From Lachnospiraceae bacterium (GTDB taxonomy: Bacteria; Bacillota; Clostridia; Lachnospirales; Lachnospiraceae), in NCBI GenBank assembly GCA_021770755.1, contig JAETQI010000010.1:1-64000 (forward strand): DNA of 64,000 nucleotides, in the 5' to 3' direction. The notes beneath the pieces are model-generated. The model was not told where the DNA came from and did not search any database. It saw only the letters and a program-made list of their open reading frames with translations. Of the stretch, positions 53,662 through 63,585 are shown one piece after another. A program made the translations under genes and the position numbers. How positions within the stretch are numbered: position 1 is the first letter of the stretch; each line of letters opens with the position of its first letter.

Positions 53662-56075
53662 TATTTTGCCACAATGTTCAGGATCCTGCCCTTCACATAG
53701 ATCTCCTTTACAATGTTCTTTCCCGCAGTGAGCTCTCCGATGACAGGGATCGCATGTGCCTTCTCTTTCACGGAAGCCTCATCCTCGTCAAGTCCGACCA
53801 TCAGTGTCGCTTTCACTTTGCCGTTGATCTGCACTGCGATCTCCACTGTGGACTCCACCGTTTTCGCCTCATCGTACTCGGGCCATTTCTGCTGGTAAGC
53901 CCTGCCGTTTCCAAAGTACATCTCCCAGAGCTCTTCCGTCATATGTGGTGCAACCGGGTTGAGCAGCAGGATCAATGTCGCATACTCGTCTTTTGTGATG
54001 CTGTTTGCCTTGTAGAAATCATTGACAAGCGCCATCATCGCCGCGATCGCCGTGTTAAACTTTAATCCCTCAAAATCGCCTGATACTTTCTTGATCGTCT
54101 GATGAATCCTTGTCTCCATCTCCGGGCGGTAGCCCTCGCCGTCAACGAGCATGTCCTGCAGCTTCCACACGCGGTCAAGGAAACGCCTGCAGCCTTTTAC
54201 GCCCTCCATGCTCCACGCGGCACTCAGGTCAAACGCCCCGATGAACATCTCATAAGTCCTGAGTGTATCCGCACCAAACTCATTGACCACATCGTCGGGA
54301 TTGACGACATTTCCTCTCGACTTGGACATCTTCTCACCGTTCTCGCCAAGGATCATACCGTGCGAGGTGCGTTTCTTATAAGGCTCGCTGCACGGCACCA
54401 GCCCCTGGTCATAGAGGAACTTGTGCCAGAACCGCGAGTACAGCAGATGGAGTGTCGTGTGCTCCATGCCGCCGTTGTACCAGTCTACCGGCATCCAGTA
54501 CTCGAGCGCTTCCTTTGACGCAAACTCCCTGTCATTGTCCGGATCGATATAGCGCAGGAAATACCACGAGGAACCTGCCCACTGCGGCATGGTGTCCGTC
54601 TCGCGCTCCGCCTTGCCGCCGCACTTTGGACACGTCGTCTCCACCCAGTCGCGCATCGCCGCAAGCGGTGACTCGCCTGTGTCTGTCGGCATGTAGCTCT
54701 CCACCTCCGGAAGCTTTAACGGGAGATCATGCTCATCAAGCGGAACATACCCGCAGCACGGACATTTTACGATCGGGATCGGCTCACCCCAGTAACGCTG
54801 GCGGGAAAATACCCAGTCTCGGAGCTTGAAGTTGACCTTCTTATGCCCGATCCCCTTCTCCTCGAGCCACTCTGTGATGGCTGCCTTGGCATCCTTCACT
54901 TCCATTCCGTCCAAAAAGTCCGAATTGCAGAGCTTTCCAGTGGCAACATCCGTGTACGCTTCCTTCTGTACGTCGCCGCCGGCTACCACCTCTATGATCG
55001 GAAGCCCGAACTTCTTTGCAAACTCCCAGTCCCTTGTGTCGTGCGCCGGAACTGCCATGATCGCGCCTGTACCATATGACATCAGTACATAGTCAGAAAC
55101 CCATACCGGGATCTCTTTATTGTTGACAGGATTGACTGCCGAGATCCCCTTGATGCACACGCCTGTCTTATCCTTTGCAAGCTCCGTGCGCTCGAAATCC
55201 GATTTCCTGGACGCCTGCTCGCGGTAAGCCGCGATCTCCTCATAATTGCCGATCTCGTCCCTGTACTTCTCGATCAGAGGATGCTCCGGGGAGATAACCA
55301 TGTATGTGGCGCCAAACAATGTATCCGGTCTGGTCGTATAGATCAGAAGCGTCTCATCCTTATCTTTGATCCGAAACGCTACCTCCGCTCCCTCGGAACG
55401 GCCGATCCAGTTCTTCTGGGAGACCTTGACTTTCTCGATATAGTCCACATGGTCAAGCCCTTCGATCAGCTTGTCCGCGTAGTCGGTGATCTTGAGCATC
55501 CACTGCGACTGCATCTTTCTGATGACCTCGGAACCGCAGCGCTCGCACACGCCGTTCACAACCTCCTCATTGGCAAGCCCTACCTTACATGAGGTACAGA
55601 AGTTGATCGGCATCTCGCTCTTGTATGCGAGTCCTTTCTTGAAGAGTTGTAAGAAGATCCACTGTGTCCACTTGTAATACTTCTCGTCTGTCGTGTTCAC
55701 TTCCCTGGTCCAGTCAAACGAATAACCCAGCGCCTTTAACTGGTTCTTGAAATGCTCCACGTTATTTTTGGTGACGATCTTCGGATGGATCTTGTTCTTG
55801 ATCGCATAGTTTTCTGTCGGCAGTCCGAACGCATCCCAGCCCATCGGGAACAGTACGTTGTAGCCCTGCATCCTGCGCTTCCTCGACACGATATCCATCG
55901 CCGTATACGGCCGCGGATGTCCCACATGAAGCCCCTGTCCTGACGGATACGGAAACTCTACCAGCGCGTAATACTTTGGTTTTGTCTTGTCCACACCGGC
56001 CTTGAACGCTTCCTCCTTATCCCAGATATCCTGCCATTTTTTCTCAATGTCCTTTGGAGAGTACTCTTTGTTCAT
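53661..56075 (-). CDS. leuS: leucine-tRNA ligase
   Basis: Class I synthetase of 804 residues, complete. HIGH-type motif is [18 protein letters not shown]; the CP1 editing domain has [14 protein letters not shown] and [18 protein letters not shown] is in [12 protein letters not shown]; the C-terminus has its own anticodon-binding domain and the LeuRS tail ([13 protein letters not shown]). ATG 56075 is 10 bp after AGGAG. It has its own full C-terminus, so it does not need the fragment-like gene that follows it. Confidence 0.97.
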   Translation of the reverse strand: MNKEYSPKDIEKKWQDIWDKEEAFKAGVDKTKPKYYALVEFPYPSGQGLHVGHPRPYTAMDIVSRKRRMQGYNVLFPMGWDAFGLPTENYAIKNKIHPKIVTKNNVEHFKNQLKALGYSFDWTREVNTTDEKYYKWTQWIFLQLFKKGLAYKSEMPINFCTSCKVGLANEEVVNGVCERCGSEVIRKMQSQWMLKITDYADKLIEGLDHVDYIEKVKVSQKNWIGRSEGAEVAFRIKDKDETLLIYTTRPDTLFGATYMVISPEHPLIEKYRDEIGNYEEIAAYREQASRKSDFERTELAKDKTGVCIKGISAVNPVNNKEIPVWVSDYVLMSYGTGAIMAVPAHDTRDWEFAKKFGLPIIEVVAGGDVQKEAYTDVATGKLCNSDFLDGMEVKDAKAAITEWLEEKGIGHKKVNFKLRDWVFSRQRYWGEPIPIVKCPCCGYVPLDEHDLPLKLPEVESYMPTDTGESPLAAMRDWVETTCPKCGGKAERETDTMPQWAGSSWYFLRYIDPDNDREFASKEALEYWMPVDWYNGGMEHTTLHLLYSRFWHKFLYDQGLVPCSEPYKKRTSHGMILGENGEKMSKSRGNVVNPDDVVNEFGADTLRTYEMFIGAFDLSAAWSMEGVKGCRRFLDRVWKLQDMLVDGEGYRPEMETRIHQTIKKVSGDFEGLKFNTAIAAMMALVNDFYKANSITKDEYATLILLLNPVAPHMTEELWEMYFGNGRAYQQKWPEYDEAKTVESTVEIAVQINGKVKATLMVGLDEDEASVKEKAHAIPVIGELTAGKNIVKEIYVKGRILNIVAK

Positions 56076-56154
56076 CTCTTTCTTGCTCCTTTTCAACGCC
56101 CTGTTCTCGCCCTGGACGCTTATTTTTCTGATATTTTTATAATACGCTCATGAG

Positions 56155-56781
56155 TTATTTTATCGCAATCATTTTTATATTGCAAGTTTTTATTTCCAAT
56201 GCCCTGATGATCAACTCCGCGCACTGTGTCTTGGTGAATGTGCTGGAATCAAGGGAGAGTGTGTAGTTTTCGACTCTTCCCCACTCCTGCTGCGAGAAAT
56301 ATCTGTAGTACGTTGCCCGGGAGCGGTCCTTCTGCTCAAGCTCTTTGCGGATGCGCTCCTCCTGGTCCGTCACTCCCTCGTGACGCTGCACCCGTCTCAC
56401 GCGATGCTCCATACTCGCATGGATAAAGACGTGAAACGCATCTTCCCGCCCGCGCAGAATGTAGTCAGCCCCGCGCCCCACGATGATGCAGTCGCCCTTT
56501 TCGGCAATGCTCCTGATCACCCTGTCCTGTGCCTCCTTGATCTCCTCGTAGGGCACTTCCTGCTTCTTGTAATGCGGTATGAAACCGCTCTTCATGTCAA
56601 TATAGTCCTGATCGGACATATTCTCCCCGTTTTCCAATATGAGCTTCTCGTTGATCCCCATCGCTTTTGCGGCGGATGCCACGATCTCCTTATCATAAAA
56701 TGCGTATCCGAGCCTTTCCGCCAGCAGCTTCCCTATTGTATGTCCGCCGCTGCCCGTCTCACGGCTGATCGTTATGACCAT
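56155..56781 (-). CDS. cytidylate kinase-like family protein
   Basis: Protein of 208 residues of the cytidylate kinase-like (Cmk-like 2) family. Walker A is SRETGSGGHTIGKLLAERL, followed by YDKEIV and CIIVGRGADYILR. Members are common in gut Firmicutes and lack proof of CMP kinase activity. GGAGGGAG precedes the ATG. It lies between rtcB (24-bp gap) and leuS (79-bp gap). Confidence 0.87.
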   Translation of the reverse strand: MVITISRETGSGGHTIGKLLAERLGYAFYDKEIVASAAKAMGINEKLILENGENMSDQDYIDMKSGFIPHYKKQEVPYEEIKEAQDRVIRSIAEKGDCIIVGRGADYILRGREDAFHVFIHASMEHRVRRVQRHEGVTDQEERIRKELEQKDRSRATYYRYFSQQEWGRVENYTLSLDSSTFTKTQCAELIIRALEIKTCNIKMIAIK

Positions 56782-56805
56782 ACCTCTCCCTCCTTCTGCT
56801 ATCTC

Positions 56806-57942
56806 CTATTTTTCCCCGCCTGCCTTAAAGTTATAGACTGGTCTGATGATTTTGTCCACCGTGACCGTCTCGCCGACCACCCGCAGCATATCATCCATTT
56901 TCCGGTATGCAAACGGTGACTCATCCAGCGTATCCTTGTTGACGCAGATCGAATGAATGCCCTCCATGGCTTTCTTAAACTCCGATACGGTATAGTGCTC
57001 CTTCACCTCGGAGCGCCTGTACACCCTGCCGGATCCATGCGGTGCGGAACAGTTCCAGTCCTCATTGCCAAGTCCGCTTCCCAGGATGATCCCGTCGCGC
57101 ATATTGATCGGAATGACAACCTGCTCTCCCGCCTTTGCGCTGATCGCGCCCTTTCTCAGCAGCGGGACATCCTCCGAAAAATCAACGTAATTGTGAATGC
57201 AGGTATAACTGTCAAGCACTTTCCATTTCATGCCGCGCACGATCTCATCGACCATCGCCTCCCTGTTGAGCCTGGCAAACGCCTGCACAACGCCCAGATC
57301 GTGCAGATACCTGTCAAGCAGGTCACCCTCCAGACAGGTCAGATCATACGGGGCATACCCCTGCTTCTTCGCCTGCGACGCTTTCTGACCCTCTTTGAGA
57401 TAATACTCCGTCACTTCCATGCCCAGGTGGCGGCTGCCGGAATGGATCACGAGATAGTAAGCGCCCGCTTCGTCGCGGTCCACTTCAATAAAGTGGTTGC
57501 CCCCGCCCAGCGTCCCGATACTGCGCTCCGCCTTTGCCGCATCGACCGCCTTGTAGCAGTACAGGCTGTGCAGCACCGCCTGATCACTGAGCCTGTGGCA
57601 CGTCTTTCTCACCGCCCCGCCGACAGGAACATTGTCGCGGATGACGGTATCGAGCTTCTGGCACTCCATGCCCTTCGTCCTGATCTTTGCGATCGTCATG
57701 CCGCAGCCGATATCCACCCCGACAAGATTCGGCATCAGCGAGGCACCCACTGTCATGGTCAGACCGATCGTCCCCACCTTGCCCGGATGCACATCCGGCA
57801 TCACACGGATCCTGCTGCCTGCGGCACTGGGATGGTCGCAGATCATCTGCAGTTGTTTTCTTGCATAGTCGTCGATGGCATACTGCTCATTGTCCGTCGT
57901 GTACACGATCGCATTTGTATATTTTCCGTATATTGTAATCAT
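56806..57942 (-). CDS. rtcB: RtcB family RNA-splicing ligase
   Basis: Protein of 378 residues that joins RNA 2',3'-cyclic phosphate (or 3'-phosphate) ends to 5'-OH ends using GTP and Mn2+. VGVDIGCGMTIAKI holds the metal-binding Asp and Cys; IGTLGGGNHFIEV and VIHSGSRHLG hold further metal ligands; the guanylylated His is in APHGSGR. It is shorter than E. coli RtcB (408), as in the short bacterial group. ATG 57942 is 5 bp after AGGAG. No RtcA, RtcR or archease gene is near. Confidence 0.93.
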   Translation of the reverse strand: MITIYGKYTNAIVYTTDNEQYAIDDYARKQLQMICDHPSAAGSRIRVMPDVHPGKVGTIGLTMTVGASLMPNLVGVDIGCGMTIAKIRTKGMECQKLDTVIRDNVPVGGAVRKTCHRLSDQAVLHSLYCYKAVDAAKAERSIGTLGGGNHFIEVDRDEAGAYYLVIHSGSRHLGMEVTEYYLKEGQKASQAKKQGYAPYDLTCLEGDLLDRYLHDLGVVQAFARLNREAMVDEIVRGMKWKVLDSYTCIHNYVDFSEDVPLLRKGAISAKAGEQVVIPINMRDGIILGSGLGNEDWNCSAPHGSGRVYRRSEVKEHYTVSEFKKAMEGIHSICVNKDTLDESPFAYRKMDDMLRVVGETVTVDKIIRPVYNFKAGGEK

Positions 57943-57994
57943 AAAAACTCCTTTGTTTGAAATTCCGGTGTTCTCCTGTCCCGCATTCCGGTAA

Positions 57995-58025
57995 CAAAAA
58001 AACACCTCATACTAAGGTGTTTTTA
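57995..58025. terminator. intrinsic terminator upstream of rtcB
   Basis: AACACCT (58001-58007) and AGGTGTT (58015-58021) with A and T runs on both sides. On the minus strand it ends transcription from the small ORF and metal-binding protein gene before rtcB. Confidence 0.75.
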
Positions 58026-58060
58026 TCCGCACAAATTAAATACAATGCAATAAGAGATCC

Positions 58061-58135
58061 TTATTGCATCCTGAGGACAATCACACCTTCCCGGCAAGTT
58101 ATCAGATTTTGTAGATCATTCATGATGTGCTGCAT
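58061..58135 (-). CDS. putative 24-residue small protein
   Basis: An ORF of 24 codons (starting MQHIMNDLQNLITC) with an excellent AAGGAGG site 5 bp before the ATG, too short for standard gene finders. Its stop codon lies in a hairpin (TGCAATAA at 58068-58061 with TTATTGCA at 58053-58046). No known family. It could be a real small protein or a leader peptide; no gene is read through from it except rtcB behind a terminator. Confidence 0.45.
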   Translation of the reverse strand: MQHIMNDLQNLITCREGVIVLRMQ

Positions 58136-58202
58136 TTTGTCCTCCTTATCGAAAATAGGTTGATTGTTACTCGCAAAGCTCGTGCACTCTGCTTTGGATG
58201 TC

Positions 58203-58622
58203 TTACCAGCAGTGTCCTCCGTGATGTCCGCCTCTCCTGCCGTGGCATCCGCCATAGTATCCATATCCGCCATAGTACGGGCTGGCACTGTAGCCTGCTG
58301 ACGCGTTGTAAGCCGCCTGTACCGGTCTGCCATGGTTGTGGCAGTGATCACAGATACCGTCGCCGTCCGCATCTGTATAGAAATCGCAGAGTCCGTCATA
58401 ATTCGCATCCGTGTAGCAATGCAAATCACAGATACCGTCGCCGTTCTCGTCCACAAAATAGTGATTGCCGCAGATGCCGTCGCAATCCAGATCCCTAAAG
58501 CAGTCCCCAAGATTGCATCCGCCGATATGACAGGTTGCCGGCGGAAGCTCTGCCGCACTAACAGAAGCTGCAGGAGCCAGCACGATCATACACGCAAGTC
58601 CCATAGCCAATATCTTCTTCAT
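58203..58622 (-). CDS. secreted Asp/Cys/His-rich metal-binding protein
   Basis: Protein of 139 residues with a signal peptide (cleavage near VSAAE, about 23). The middle holds four units resembling EF-hand/thrombospondin-type calcium loops with Cys (DLDCDGIC, DENGDGIC, DANYDGLC, DADGDGIC). The C-terminus is Gly/Tyr/His rich (GRRGGHHGGHCW). Calcium binding by Asp loops and transition-metal binding or disulphides by Cys and His are inferred. AGGAGG precedes the ATG. No enzyme domain; a metal store, sensor or surface peptide is possible. Confidence 0.75.
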   Translation of the reverse strand: MKKILAMGLACMIVLAPAASVSAAELPPATCHIGGCNLGDCFRDLDCDGICGNHYFVDENGDGICDLHCYTDANYDGLCDFYTDADGDGICDHCHNHGRPVQAAYNASAGYSASPYYGGYGYYGGCHGRRGGHHGGHCW

Positions 58623-58700
58623 GAAAATTACCTCCTAAAATGAATATAGAAAACCGTTGCTTTTCTTAACCATATCACACTCCACCGGCTTTTTCAACCT

Positions 58701-59549
58701 TTATTTGCAGTTTTCGCCCAATTCCCTGATTTCCCCTTTTGCAGCCGCGTCATCCATGATGATCTCGCCCACCGAGGGTACAGTGACCGTGCCCGAAAGC
58801 GGATTCTTGATACTGATCACCGGTGTTGTGATCTGCGCATCCACCTCGGATTTCTCAAAGCACAGATCGGTATCCACCATCTCGCAATCGATCAGTTTCA
58901 GATTTTTACAGTAGCACAGCGGCTGCGTGCCGATGATCCTGCAGTGCTCGAAGGTCAGTCCGTCCGCATACCATGCCAGATACTCCCCCTTGACGACGCT
59001 GTCCCTCACCACGACATTCTCGCCGTGCCAGAACGCGTCCTTCGTGTCAAAGGTACAGTGCTCAAACACCGCGTTTTTGATATACTGAAAGGAGTATTTT
59101 CCCTTGAATGTCACATTTTTAAAAGTGATATTCCCAGAACGCATCATGAAATATTCGCTCTCCGCAGCGGAGTCTTCCATCACGATATTGTCGACAGACC
59201 ATCCAAACTCCGGCGATATGATGTCACAGCCGCGGATCACCACATCCCTGCACTCCCTGAGCGCCTTGATCCCGTGCATCCTGGTTCCCGTGATCTCTAT
59301 ATGATCCGAATACCACAGCGCGGCGCGGCACAGCGGTGTCATCTCGGAATCGTGAATGCCAAGATTATGTACATGCCAGAACGGATAGCGCAGGTTGAAA
59401 AAGCAGTTCTCTGCCTGTATGTCTGACGCCTCCTTCACTGCACTCTCCCCGTCCGCCGGTCCGTCAAAAGAACACTCGCGTATGATCACATCCCTGCTTC
59501 CGTACAACGCTCTCTCCTCATCAAACGTTTGTTTTTCAATTATCTTCAT
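58701..59549 (-). CDS. DUF3737 family protein (right-handed beta-helix-like)
   Basis: Protein of 282 residues made of repeating short beta-type units (VIRECSFDG, FKNVTFKGKYSFQYIKN, FEHCTFDTKDAFWHGEN), typical of the DUF3737 family with a predicted parallel beta-helix. No signal peptide. Family function is unknown; links to carbohydrate recognition are only by fold. ATG 59549 is preferred because GGAG lies 9 bp before it. The neighbours give no hint. Confidence 0.85.
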   Translation of the reverse strand: MKIIEKQTFDEERALYGSRDVIIRECSFDGPADGESAVKEASDIQAENCFFNLRYPFWHVHNLGIHDSEMTPLCRAALWYSDHIEITGTRMHGIKALRECRDVVIRGCDIISPEFGWSVDNIVMEDSAAESEYFMMRSGNITFKNVTFKGKYSFQYIKNAVFEHCTFDTKDAFWHGENVVVRDSVVKGEYLAWYADGLTFEHCRIIGTQPLCYCKNLKLIDCEMVDTDLCFEKSEVDAQITTPVISIKNPLSGTVTVPSVGEIIMDDAAAKGEIRELGENCK

Positions 59550-59668
59550 TTGCCCCATCTCCATCTACATAATATTTTGCAGCAGTATTCTGCGATATCA
59601 TACATTAGTATATTAGTTTTGTCAGAAAATGGCAAATAAAATAATTATAATCTTTTGATCCGTATCTT

Positions 59669-61768
59669 TTATTTATCCTGCGGACGCACGCTCTCGCCCT
59701 GCTTTAGCTCCTTTGTCGCGTATGTGATCACCTTTGTATCCGCGCTTACCGTCCCGGGTTCCAGCGCGGCAAACCTGTCGTTCTTGTCTTTGATCTGCAC
59801 TTTGATCTTTTCGGCATAGTACTCGCTTCCGAGGATGCCCTCCTTTTCATTTAAAGTATAGATGTAATATCCGCCTGTCTCCTCAAAGACCGCGTCGACA
59901 GGAAGTGTCAGATCGTGGTACTCTCCCTGCACGGATCTTTCTATGCTCCCGCTCAGCCCCGGCTTGCCCACGCCCTCCGGAAGCATACAGATCAGATCAT
60001 AGCCGCCCTGCGCGTTTTCCGTGAAGTAATCGACCGTGGCTTCCATCGCGGACTGCCCGTTCAGTTTCAGGCTGACCGTGTCATTCAGATGTACGTACTT
60101 CCCCTGCTCCTTTGTGATCCCGAACTTGAACTGACACGGACGCTGTGTATCTGTCATCAGAACAGCCGCCAGATCTGATGTCCTGCCGCCGACTTCAACC
60201 TGGATATTTGAAATTACGCCTTCATTTTCCGCCTTGATCTCGCCCTTTTGCTTCTGTAATGAATAAAGACTTGCAAGCTGCGTCTGTATCCGCTGTATGT
60301 CCAGCTCATAGATCGCTGCCGTGGAATCCGCCCTTGTCGTCACCTGCGCATTGGCAATGTCCCGCTGCTTCTGCCGCAGGGTCACTTCGCGGTTGTAGCT
60401 CACATCATTATAGTTTTCTTTCGCTTTCTGTATGTCGGCCTCCAGTGCCAGCCGTGTGTTCTGCCATTCGTCAAATTTTAGCTCCTCCACAGAATAATCC
60501 GGCTGTTCCACCACACTTCTGCCATGTTTTGTCAGCGAGTCCTGCAGTGCGAGCAGCTCTGCGTTCGCTCTCCTGATCTGATCTTGCAAGGCTTTCCGCG
60601 CTGCGATCTCCTCGTCTGTCATCTCCTGATCCTTGTCCTCTTCCGGCGGATCTGCCGTGCTGTCATCTCCCTTTTGCGATCCGTCCGTCTGCGTATCGTC
60701 CGCAGGGCTATCGTCCGGTTCCGTTCCATGATCTGTATCTGTCTTGTCATCCGGTTCCGTTCCATGATCCGTATCTGCCTTGTCGTCCGGTTCCGTTCCA
60801 TGATCCGTATCTGTCCTGTCGTCCGGTTCCGTTCCATGATCCGTATCTGTCCTGTCGTCCGTACCGCTCTCGTTGTTTGCTGGATCCTCTGTACTTATAT
60901 CGTTATCCATGTCCTCATTATCACCATCACCGATATCGCCATCCGCATCACCGCTTCCATCTGCTCCATCGCTGCTTCCCGCATCGGCACTGTTGTCCGG
61001 ATCTTCCGCGTTTTGTTCCCCGCTCCCTGTCTGGTCATCCGCGCTGATGCTGCCCGAAAGTACCTTTTTTTCCGTCTGTCCCAGCAGGGCAAGCTGTTCC
61101 TCCAGATCCCGGATCTCGCGCTCCTTTGCCGTGATCTGGTCGGATATGCTGTATCCCTGGTTTACCCAGTCATGATAATCCTCCCACGCCTCCCCACGCG
61201 CGCTGTCGGACGTGTATGGCACCGGCTCCGCCAGATGCTTTCCAAGCGCCGCCTCCGCCTGGTCGAGTGCCTCCTTCGCGCGCTCCTTCGCAGTCTGTGT
61301 CTCTTTGTCCGCCGTCTCGTAATCCTCCTGCGCCCAGAGGATCGCCACTTCCTTCTTCTGCGCGTCGATCACCGCATTGACCTGGATATCCGAGAGATTG
61401 TGCTGCAGCTTTGCCAGCTCCATCTCTTTTGTGCTGATGATATCCGCGATATCTTTCAGATCGATCGTAAACAGCACATCCCCCGCTTTGACTGGATCCC
61501 CCTGCATGACATAGATCCTGTCCACCCGAAGTCCTGACTGTGTATTGACCGCGATCTCTCCGCCTGTCGTCACGATGCCGTCCGCCTCCACGATGTGCTC
61601 CACATATTTTTTCGACGGCGTGTCCGCCTTGACGATCGTCAGACCTGATACATAGATGCTCTTTGAAATGATCGTGCACAGCCATACAAATGCCAGAAAG
61701 ACCAGAAAGATCCTGATCCATTTCTCCATCCGCCTGCGGCTCATCAGCTTCTCCTCATCCTTTTCCAT
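59669..61768 (-). CDS. large HlyD/MFP-type membrane-fusion protein with acidic repeat insert
   Basis: Protein of 699 residues: N-terminal TM (about 17-39), a biotinyl/lipoyl-like half (VEADGIVTTGGEIAV...GDPVKAGDVLFTIDL), a long coiled coil, then beta-barrel parts and the ending GTVSADTKVITYATKELKQG typical of efflux adaptor proteins. The coiled coil is interrupted by a roughly 140-residue Asp/Gly/Thr-rich stretch containing four 12-residue repeats (TDTDHGTEPDDK type). Such adaptors need an ABC or RND partner; none is encoded next to it. ATG 61768 follows GGAGG by 9 bp; ATG 61744 (GAGGAG, 6 bp) is equally possible. Confidence 0.8.
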   Translation of the reverse strand: MEKDEEKLMSRRRMEKWIRIFLVFLAFVWLCTIISKSIYVSGLTIVKADTPSKKYVEHIVEADGIVTTGGEIAVNTQSGLRVDRIYVMQGDPVKAGDVLFTIDLKDIADIISTKEMELAKLQHNLSDIQVNAVIDAQKKEVAILWAQEDYETADKETQTAKERAKEALDQAEAALGKHLAEPVPYTSDSARGEAWEDYHDWVNQGYSISDQITAKEREIRDLEEQLALLGQTEKKVLSGSISADDQTGSGEQNAEDPDNSADAGSSDGADGSGDADGDIGDGDNEDMDNDISTEDPANNESGTDDRTDTDHGTEPDDRTDTDHGTEPDDKADTDHGTEPDDKTDTDHGTEPDDSPADDTQTDGSQKGDDSTADPPEEDKDQEMTDEEIAARKALQDQIRRANAELLALQDSLTKHGRSVVEQPDYSVEELKFDEWQNTRLALEADIQKAKENYNDVSYNREVTLRQKQRDIANAQVTTRADSTAAIYELDIQRIQTQLASLYSLQKQKGEIKAENEGVISNIQVEVGGRTSDLAAVLMTDTQRPCQFKFGITKEQGKYVHLNDTVSLKLNGQSAMEATVDYFTENAQGGYDLICMLPEGVGKPGLSGSIERSVQGEYHDLTLPVDAVFEETGGYYIYTLNEKEGILGSEYYAEKIKVQIKDKNDRFAALEPGTVSADTKVITYATKELKQGESVRPQDK
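60717..60860. repeat. four tandem 36-bp repeats
   Basis: Units at 60717, 60753, 60789 and 60825 begin GGTTCCGTTCCATGAT and differ at only a few bases. They keep the reading frame of the membrane-fusion protein, giving four copies of a 12-residue acidic repeat, and are likely to vary in number. Confidence 0.95.
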
Positions 61769-61832
61769 CGCGCAAATCCTCCATACTCCCATACAACACT
61801 GCAGCATCATGAAAAACGCTGTACTTTTCACG

Positions 61833-62699
61833 CTACCCCTTCAAGCCGGAATACACAATCCCCTGCTCCAGATAATCCTGCCCCATGACAAACACAAACA
61901 CCGACGGCACCAGCATCACCACCGACGCCGCAAACGCGGATCCTGCCTGCGTCCAACTGATCTCCGGCAGATACAGTGACAGCGGCCACAGCGTCTTGTC
62001 CTCAAGAAATGCAAACGGCTGCTCGATCATATTCCAGTACTCCAGAAAGCCGAGCACGAGCGCCGAGAGGATCCCTCCTTTGCCAAGACCGATCCCCAAA
62101 AGCCAGAAGATGCGCAGCTCCCCCGCCCCGTCGATCCGTGCAGCCTCGATCAAGGCGATCGGCAGCGACCGGAACCCGCCGTAGATCACAAAGATCGGAA
62201 ACGTGCCAAACACCGCCGGAAGAATGACTGCCCAGTGCGTATTGAGCAGCGACATGCTGTCAAGTGTCAGATAACTCGACAGCATCGTCACCTGAAACGG
62301 CAGGAGCATCAGCACGACATATATCGTAAAGATCACATTTTTCCCCCTGACCCGATATGTTGCAAACGCCCACGCCGCAGGCACTCCCACAAGCATCTGT
62401 CCCAATAATATCAGTGACACCAGCTTTGCCGAGTTCCAAAACAGCACGAAAAACTCCGGCGAATAGAACAGCAGATGAATGTAGTTCTCCACCGTGGGAT
62501 ACTGCGGGATCAGCTTCCACGACACAAACCCTGTCCCCTGCTGAAAAACCGGCGCCAGGCATTCATACAGATCCCCCTGTCCCATGACGGAGCCTGTCAC
62601 CACGAGAAATACCGGCGCGCAGATCACGATGCCTGCCGCTATAAATATGAACTTCGTCACCGCCTCTGTCGCCATGCGCAGAAACCTTTTTATCCTCAC
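61833..62699 (-). CDS. carbohydrate ABC transporter permease (MalG type)
   Basis: Protein of 288 residues with six TM helices and the coupling motif EAARIDGAGELRIFWLLGIGL. N-terminal and C-terminal layout match the MalG/UgpE group. It begins with GTG 62699, supported by AAGGAG 7 bp upstream. It pairs with the MalF-type permease encoded 46 bp upstream. No solute-binding protein or ATPase gene is adjacent, so the full transporter is completed from elsewhere. The sugar is unknown. Confidence 0.9.
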   Translation of the reverse strand: MRIKRFLRMATEAVTKFIFIAAGIVICAPVFLVVTGSVMGQGDLYECLAPVFQQGTGFVSWKLIPQYPTVENYIHLLFYSPEFFVLFWNSAKLVSLILLGQMLVGVPAAWAFATYRVRGKNVIFTIYVVLMLLPFQVTMLSSYLTLDSMSLLNTHWAVILPAVFGTFPIFVIYGGFRSLPIALIEAARIDGAGELRIFWLLGIGLGKGGILSALVLGFLEYWNMIEQPFAFLEDKTLWPLSLYLPEISWTQAGSAFAASVVMLVPSVFVFVMGQDYLEQGIVYSGLKG

Positions 62700-62745
62700 T
62701 TCAAGTCTCCTTGTTTCAAGAACGCCCCTATTTTTCTACAGTTCC

Positions 62746-63516
62746 TTATCTCTGACTGTAATGCTGAAACAGCAGGATAAACACAAACAGCACTCCCGCC
62801 ACCATCACGCTCGCCGCCGCCATCTTGTCAAACTCCAGATTGACATACCAGTTGTTGAACGTGTGCTGCAGCAGATAGATATCCTTTCCCGGATAGGAAC
62901 CTCCTACAAGATACGCCTCCCTATAGATCTTCATGGAATTCAGAAACGATAAGATCACGATCGTGTAGACACTGCCCTTCAGACAGGGAAGCTTCACGAA
63001 GAGAAGACACTGCAATCCGTTTGCGCCGTCCACCCTCGCCGCCTCGACAAGCTCGTTTGGGATCCCCGCGATCCCGGCAAGCCACAGCACGATCGTGTAC
63101 CCGGTGTTCTTCCACAGATAGCTGACGACAAGGCTGTCAAAATCCTGTTTATAAAAAAACATCCGCCACACGATAACGACGGTGGCTGTCGGCAGCGCCA
63201 TCGGGAACAGATACAGGCTTTTGATGACTCGGATATCACGGATCCTGCTCAGCACGAGCGCTGCCGCCAGACTGATCACGACCAGCAGCGGGATCGCCAC
63301 GCCCACGAAATGGAGCGTGTTTCCCACTGCCAGCCGGAACGCCTGGTTGCCGATCACCGTTCTATAATTGTCCAGCCCTGCAAACTCCCCTGACATGACT
63401 GTCATGAAGGAACGCCGCACCACATCCGCAAACGGGATCAGCACAAAGACCGACACCCCGGCAAGGCTCATGCCGATAAAAAGCAGGAAATAGCCAGGCT
63501 CTCTGAACTTTCTCAT
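62746..63516 (-). CDS. carbohydrate ABC transporter permease (MalF type)
   Basis: Protein of 256 residues, short for the MalF/UgpA group (about 290), with six TM helices and coupling motif EAARVDGANGLQCLLFVKLP. First of a two-permease unit. GAGGAG precedes the ATG. No binding protein lies between it and the upstream PIN gene. Which sugar is moved cannot be told. Confidence 0.88.
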   Translation of the reverse strand: MRKFREPGYFLLFIGMSLAGVSVFVLIPFADVVRRSFMTVMSGEFAGLDNYRTVIGNQAFRLAVGNTLHFVGVAIPLLVVISLAAALVLSRIRDIRVIKSLYLFPMALPTATVVIVWRMFFYKQDFDSLVVSYLWKNTGYTIVLWLAGIAGIPNELVEAARVDGANGLQCLLFVKLPCLKGSVYTIVILSFLNSMKIYREAYLVGGSYPGKDIYLLQHTFNNWYVNLEFDKMAAASVMVAGVLFVFILLFQHYSQR

Positions 63517-63585
63517 AATTGTACTCCTCTTTTCAATCTTCCTCTATATAAATCATTGTAACACAATTTTCTCTAATCAATCTCT

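Noticed and set aside
60717-60860. Possible CRISPR array (36-bp repeats)
   Set aside because: The repeats are directly adjacent with no spacers and keep the reading frame of a protein.
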